This document shows positions 60,647 to 64,000 of a stretch of 64,000 nt of DNA, in pieces. The first letter of the stretch is position 1. Each line of letters opens with the position of its first letter. The position numbers and the translations under genes were made by a program. The DNA comes from CAYUMU01 sp964445985 (GTDB lineage Bacteria > Planctomycetota > Planctomycetia > Pirellulales > S012-138). Location of the stretch: positions 1 to 64,000 of the forward strand of contig CAYUMU010000001.1 in the NCBI GenBank assembly GCA_964445985.1, given 5' to 3'. The notes under the pieces were generated by a model. The model ran no database searches. It was not told the origin of the DNA and worked only from the letters and a program-made list of their open reading frames with translations.

Positions 60647-62419
60647 ATGTTGAAGTGGCGTTTTGTGCTGGTTTTAACGCTGATTGCAGCCCCGTGCCTT
60701 TGCGCGGCGGGCTCGCTATGGGCGCAGGAGCAACCGCAAACCCGCAGCGTAACGGAACTAGTTCAGGCCGTTTCTCAAGGCGATGCCGATTCGAAATCGA
60801 AAGCGATTGATGAATTAGCGGCATTGGGATCAGAGGCCACGCCGGCGGTTTCGGCGTTGGCGGCGGCCTTGGCCGACGACAATGCCGGCGTTCGTTGGCG
60901 TGCGGCCCGCGCGTTGGCCGAAATTGGCCCCGGGGCCGCCTCCGCGCTGCCCACGCTGGTGGCAACCCTCAAAGACCAGGAGCCCTTGGTGCGGGCGAAC
61001 GCGGTGCGAGCGCTGGGCGAAATTGGCGAGGCTTCCAAGCCGGTGGTGCCCGCCATTGCTCCGCTGCTGGCGGACGCTGATGCCGCCGTGCGCCGCGCTA
61101 CGGTGATGGCATTTCGCGAAATCAAGCCCGACCGTTCGGTATCGCTGCCACTGATCGCCAATGTGCTGGAGAGCGCCGATCCGTCGACACGGACGTTGAT
61201 CTTGAGTTCGCTGGCCGAGCAGGGCGAGTATGCCGTGCCTGCTTTGAAGGAAGCCTTACAGAACCCGAAAGCTCAATACTGGGCCTGCCTGGTTGTGGGC
61301 GAGATTGGGCCTGCGGCCAAGGACACCGTGCCGCAATTGTTGGAGGTTGTGAAGTCGCCAGAAGTCGAGGTTCGTCACGAGGCCCTGATGGCGTTGGCGG
61401 CCATTGGAGATACCTCCGCAGAAACGCTCAATGCGGCCAACGCGGCACTCGCGGATCCCGAAACCTCGGTTAAGTACGCGGCCGCCTTTGTGCTAGGCAA
61501 GGCGGGCGCCGCCAGTCGCCAGGCCACGCCAAGGTTGATTGAGTTGGCTCGCAGCCCGGATCCCTTCTTGCGAACGATTGCGGCGTGGTCGATCGGTAAA
61601 GCCAATCGCGACGACGCGACCACGTTCCCCAAGGCGGTGGCATTGCTGTTGACGGCCTTGAAGGATCAAGACAAAGACGTGCGGATGGCCGCCGTCGAAG
61701 CACTTGAGGATCTCGAACCGGATGCGTCTTTGGTGCTGCCGGCGTTTATGGAAGCATTTAAGGACAAGGATCCTGTGATCCTGTCAAATATTGCCGACGC
61801 CCTGGTTCAAATTGGCGAACCGGCGGTGGAGCCGTTGCGAGCGGCGGTAAAATCGCCAGACACGCGGCGCCTGGCCGTGAATGTGCTCGGCCGAATCGGG
61901 CCGAGCGCCAAGCTGGCAATTCCCGAATTGGTGGAAGCCATGCGAGGCGAGACGAACAAGGACGCCCGCCGCGAGATCTTCATCGCGATGCTGAACATCG
62001 GATCGGCGCCCCCGTCTCTTGTGCCGGATTTTATGAAAGATCTGCAATCAGACGACATTCAATTGCGGGCCGGCGCGACCTACGCTCTGGGGCTCATTGG
62101 TCCGGCGGCCAAGGAGGCCCTGCCAGAAATCCGCAAGAACCTGACCTCGCGCGACCCAAAACTGCGGTTGGTTACCGTGTGGGCGCTGGTCCATATTTCT
62201 CCCGAAGATCAGGCCTTGGTGCTGGCGGTGAAGCCGGTATTGGTTGCCGGGTTGCGTCACGAAGAGCCCATGGTGCGATACGAAGCAGTGCAAACGATTG
62301 CCATGCTGGGAGCTGCCATGCAGGACGTGGTTCCTCGGCTGAAAGAAGTTGCCGAGAGCGATGAATCGGCCGAAGTTCGCCAGGCTGCGGCAAAAGCCGT
62401 TGAGAAGCTGACCCAGTAG
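60647..62419 (+). CDS. secreted HEAT-repeat (PBS lyase-like) protein
   Basis: 590 residues. A signal peptide (WRFVLVLTLIAAPCLCAAG) is followed by about 15 HEAT-type repeats of 31-39 residues, each with the pattern D-x-x-V-R-x-x-A-x-x-A-L-x-x-I-G (NAGVRWRAARALAEIGPGAA, EPLVRANAVRALGEIGEAS, DKDVRMAAVEALEDLEPDAS). Such solenoids serve as protein-binding scaffolds; no catalytic motif is present. GGAG lies 6 nt before the ATG at 60647; the frame is open 16 codons further. A strong terminator follows at 62498-62530. Confidence 0.9.
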   Translation: MLKWRFVLVLTLIAAPCLCAAGSLWAQEQPQTRSVTELVQAVSQGDADSKSKAIDELAALGSEATPAVSALAAALADDNAGVRWRAARALAEIGPGAASALPTLVATLKDQEPLVRANAVRALGEIGEASKPVVPAIAPLLADADAAVRRATVMAFREIKPDRSVSLPLIANVLESADPSTRTLILSSLAEQGEYAVPALKEALQNPKAQYWACLVVGEIGPAAKDTVPQLLEVVKSPEVEVRHEALMALAAIGDTSAETLNAANAALADPETSVKYAAAFVLGKAGAASRQATPRLIELARSPDPFLRTIAAWSIGKANRDDATTFPKAVALLLTALKDQDKDVRMAAVEALEDLEPDASLVLPAFMEAFKDKDPVILSNIADALVQIGEPAVEPLRAAVKSPDTRRLAVNVLGRIGPSAKLAIPELVEAMRGETNKDARREIFIAMLNIGSAPPSLVPDFMKDLQSDDIQLRAGATYALGLIGPAAKEALPEIRKNLTSRDPKLRLVTVWALVHISPEDQALVLAVKPVLVAGLRHEEPMVRYEAVQTIAMLGAAMQDVVPRLKEVAESDESAEVRQAAAKAVEKLTQ

Positions 62420-62497
62420 ATCGCTTACCGGGGCACTGTCTCGGCAAGTCTCGGCGGCTGCGCCGAACACGAAACCTCGCTTTGCCTTGAATCCCAC

Positions 62498-62530
62498 AAG
62501 AACCGCCGGAAGCTTCTTCCGGCGGTTCTT
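62498..62530 (+). terminator. rho-independent terminator after the HEAT-repeat gene
   Basis: A perfect 15-bp stem AAGAACCGCCGGAAG / CTTCCGGCGGTTCTT with loop CTT, 79 bp past the stop. It is nearly symmetric and could work in either direction. Confidence 0.85.
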
Positions 62531-62602
62531 TGCTTTGGTAAACTTCAGCTTTTCACCGTCGCCCGTCGTTGCCCCAACTTCCCCTAGCACCTTGATCTAA
62601 CC

Positions 62603-63421
62603 ATGCCAGATTCTTTGCGTTTATTGATCTTGGGGGCTCATCCCGATGATGCCGAGGTTCACTCCGCTGGATTGGCCGCGATGTATCGCCAACTAGGCCA
62701 CGACGTGCGGATCGTGTCGGTTACCAACGGCGATGCCGGTCACCATGAAATGCGCGGCGAGGCACTGGCCCTGCGCCGCCGGGCCGAAGCCGCGGCGGCT
62801 GGCAACGTGATTGGCGCCAGCTACGTTACCTGGGACAACCACGATGGCACGTTGCAGCCCACTTTGGACGTGCGGCATCAGGTGATTCGCGAGATCCGCG
62901 CCTATCGGCCGGATTTGGTGCTGACGCATCGCACCAACGACTACCACCCCGATCACCGGGCCGTGGGGAACGTGGTTCGCGATGCTTCTTATATGGTGAC
63001 GGTTCCGGCCGTGGTGCCCGAGGTGCCTGTGCTGCGAAAAGATCCGGTCGTGGCGTACATGCCGGATCGATTCACCAAGCCCTATCCGCTGCAGCCCGAC
63101 GCCGTGGTCGACATCACCGCCTATATCGAAACTGCCGTGGACATGCTGGCTTGCCATGAGTCGCAGGTTTTTGAATGGCTACCGTTCAACCAGCGCAAGC
63201 TGCATGAGGTCCCAACAGACGCACGGGAGCGGCGGAACTGGCTGCGCGATTGGTATCTGGAGCGGATCCGCGCGCAAGCCGATCGGTATCGCGATCGCCT
63301 GATCGAAACCTACGGACGCGAGCGCGGCACGGCCATTGCGTTCTGCGAAGCGTACGAAATCAGCGAGTATGCGGCGCCGGCCGATGCGGAATCGCTACGG
63401 CAACTTTTCCCTGTGCTGTAG
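62603..63421 (+). CDS. PIG-L/LmbE family deacetylase
   Basis: 272 residues. The zinc motif GAHPDDAEVHSAG (His13, Asp15/Asp16) is followed by VTNGDAGHHEMRGEALALRR and the second motif HRTNDYHPDHRA (His of HxxH). These features identify N-acetylglucosaminyl-type deacetylases, which act on GlcNAc-inositols, bacillithiol or mycothiol precursors, or antibiotic intermediates. There is no signal peptide. Planctomycetes carry several such genes, usually of unknown substrate. It converges with the phosphotransferase gene, with 33 bp between them. Confidence 0.9.
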   Translation: MPDSLRLLILGAHPDDAEVHSAGLAAMYRQLGHDVRIVSVTNGDAGHHEMRGEALALRRRAEAAAAGNVIGASYVTWDNHDGTLQPTLDVRHQVIREIRAYRPDLVLTHRTNDYHPDHRAVGNVVRDASYMVTVPAVVPEVPVLRKDPVVAYMPDRFTKPYPLQPDAVVDITAYIETAVDMLACHESQVFEWLPFNQRKLHEVPTDARERRNWLRDWYLERIRAQADRYRDRLIETYGRERGTAIAFCEAYEISEYAAPADAESLRQLFPVL

Positions 63422-63454
63422 CTGTCCCCCCCTCCCCCGCAGGCGTGGTTCATT

Positions 63455-64000
63455 TTAAACATGTTGGCGCGCCGCAGCCCTAAAGCTATTCCAGCCGGTG
63501 GCTGCCAGGTTGGTCGATAACGCGCTGAGTTGCTGCTGGCAGAAATCGCGAATACGGTCGCGGCAGGGCTCATCGGTGAGGTACTCCACGGGGCTCTTTC
63601 CATCAAGCCGGGCCCAGGCGCAGGCCGCCAGGTGCAACACGCCGCGCCGCTGCAACTCGGCGAACTCGACCGCAGTGATCCGCGGGGCAAGGCACGACTG
63701 GTAACTGCGCCAAAATTCCTCCATCAGGTTCCACAGTGGATCGACCAGGTCCGGAGCCGTGACGGCGTAGTAGTTGGCTTTAAGAAACAGGTGGCTGAGG
63801 AAAAAGCCCAGGTCGAAGGCCGGATCGCCGAAGTGGCCGGTTTCAAAATCGACCATCATCAGCCCTCCGGACGAAACGAGCAAATTCTTAGGGCTGAAGT
63901 CCGCATGCACCAAGGCGAGCAGGTTTTGGGAGACGCTATCGATAAGTTCTCGCAGCGGTTCGGCGAAACGCGGATGGGCGGCGGCCAGCGTGCGATAATA
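63455..64000 (-). CDS. aminoglycoside/choline kinase-type phosphotransferase (5' end outside window)
   Basis: 182 residues of the C-terminal part are in the window; the frame is open to base 64000, so the start lies beyond. The catalytic loop is LVHADFSPKNLLV (HxDxxxxN) and the metal motif is VDFETGHFGDPAFDLGFFLS, as in APH, choline and fructosamine kinases. The rest is helical (LVDPLWNLMEEFWRSYQSCL). It should phosphorylate a small alcohol or amino-sugar using ATP; the substrate is unknown. A TTG at 63913 is not a credible start because homologous sequence continues upstream (AEPLRELIDSVSQNLLA). Confidence 0.85.
   Translation of the reverse strand, partial: YYRTLAAAHPRFAEPLRELIDSVSQNLLALVHADFSPKNLLVSSGGLMMVDFETGHFGDPAFDLGFFLSHLFLKANYYAVTAPDLVDPLWNLMEEFWRSYQSCLAPRITAVEFAELQRRGVLHLAACAWARLDGKSPVEYLTDEPCRDRIRDFCQQQLSALSTNLAATGWNSFRAAARQHV

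Overview
The window looks like a chromosomal segment of a planctomycete, most likely from the Pirellulales. The evidence is the mix of typical family markers: a DUF1501 Tat-exported protein beside a DUF1549/DUF1553 cytochrome-like protein, a sulfatase, a GFO/IDH/MocA protein with a twin-arginine leader, a DUF1080 protein, a PQQ-type propeller, a ThuA remnant, and a Ser/Thr kinase fused to pentapeptide repeats. GC content is high and about 45 genes can be supported. One run of 10 Ns at 19363-19372 is a scaffold gap inside a gene.

Layout. 65-3545 (minus): zinc alcohol dehydrogenase, LLM-class flavin monooxygenase and alpha/beta hydrolase, separated from the next cluster by a transposase relic, copies of a palindromic intergenic repeat and a terminator. 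4197-14502 (minus): a compact lipopeptide-type assembly line, FAAL-ACP, then C-A-PCP-E, then C-(remnant A)-PCP-TE, preceded by an FtsX/MacB-like permease. The last module has lost most of its adenylation domain, and the remaining A domain has Arg where the A10 catalytic Lys is expected. 16552-28136: epimerase, M20 peptidase, DUF1501 and DUF1549/1553 pair, YraN, a MocA-family protein, RsmE, a D-threonine-aldolase-like enzyme and a tRNA with CAU anticodon. 28407-35316 (minus): a full tripartite RND efflux system (adaptor, pump, outer-membrane factor). 35965-42846 (minus): an MsbA-type ABC exporter, sugar-nucleotide epimerase, GT4 glycosyltransferase, PQQ propeller and DUF1080 protein.

43160-49186 is a stress and regulatory island. 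Rnk, BON and PAS genes run leftward and a tandem universal-stress protein runs rightward, from two facing-away sigma-54 type promoters that share an inverted repeat suitable as an enhancer. Just downstream lie a soluble PAS histidine kinase and an NtrC-type sigma-54 activator, with a third sigma-54 candidate in front. 49396-54157: a Na/Ca antiporter diverges from a membrane protein plus winged-helix regulator pair, followed by an IspH homologue and a B12-binding radical SAM enzyme. The same 7-1-7 palindrome lies on the promoter of the regulator pair and upstream of ispH, which points to a small self-regulated regulon.

54233-64000: sulfatase, small membrane protein, truncated ThuA gene, kinase-pentapeptide fusion, GreA (with an intrinsic-terminator hairpin in its leader just before the ribosome binding site), a secreted protein of unknown function, a secreted HEAT-repeat protein, a PIG-L deacetylase and the 3' part of a phosphotransferase that runs off the window. 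All family calls come from reading motifs in the sequence; no database search was run.
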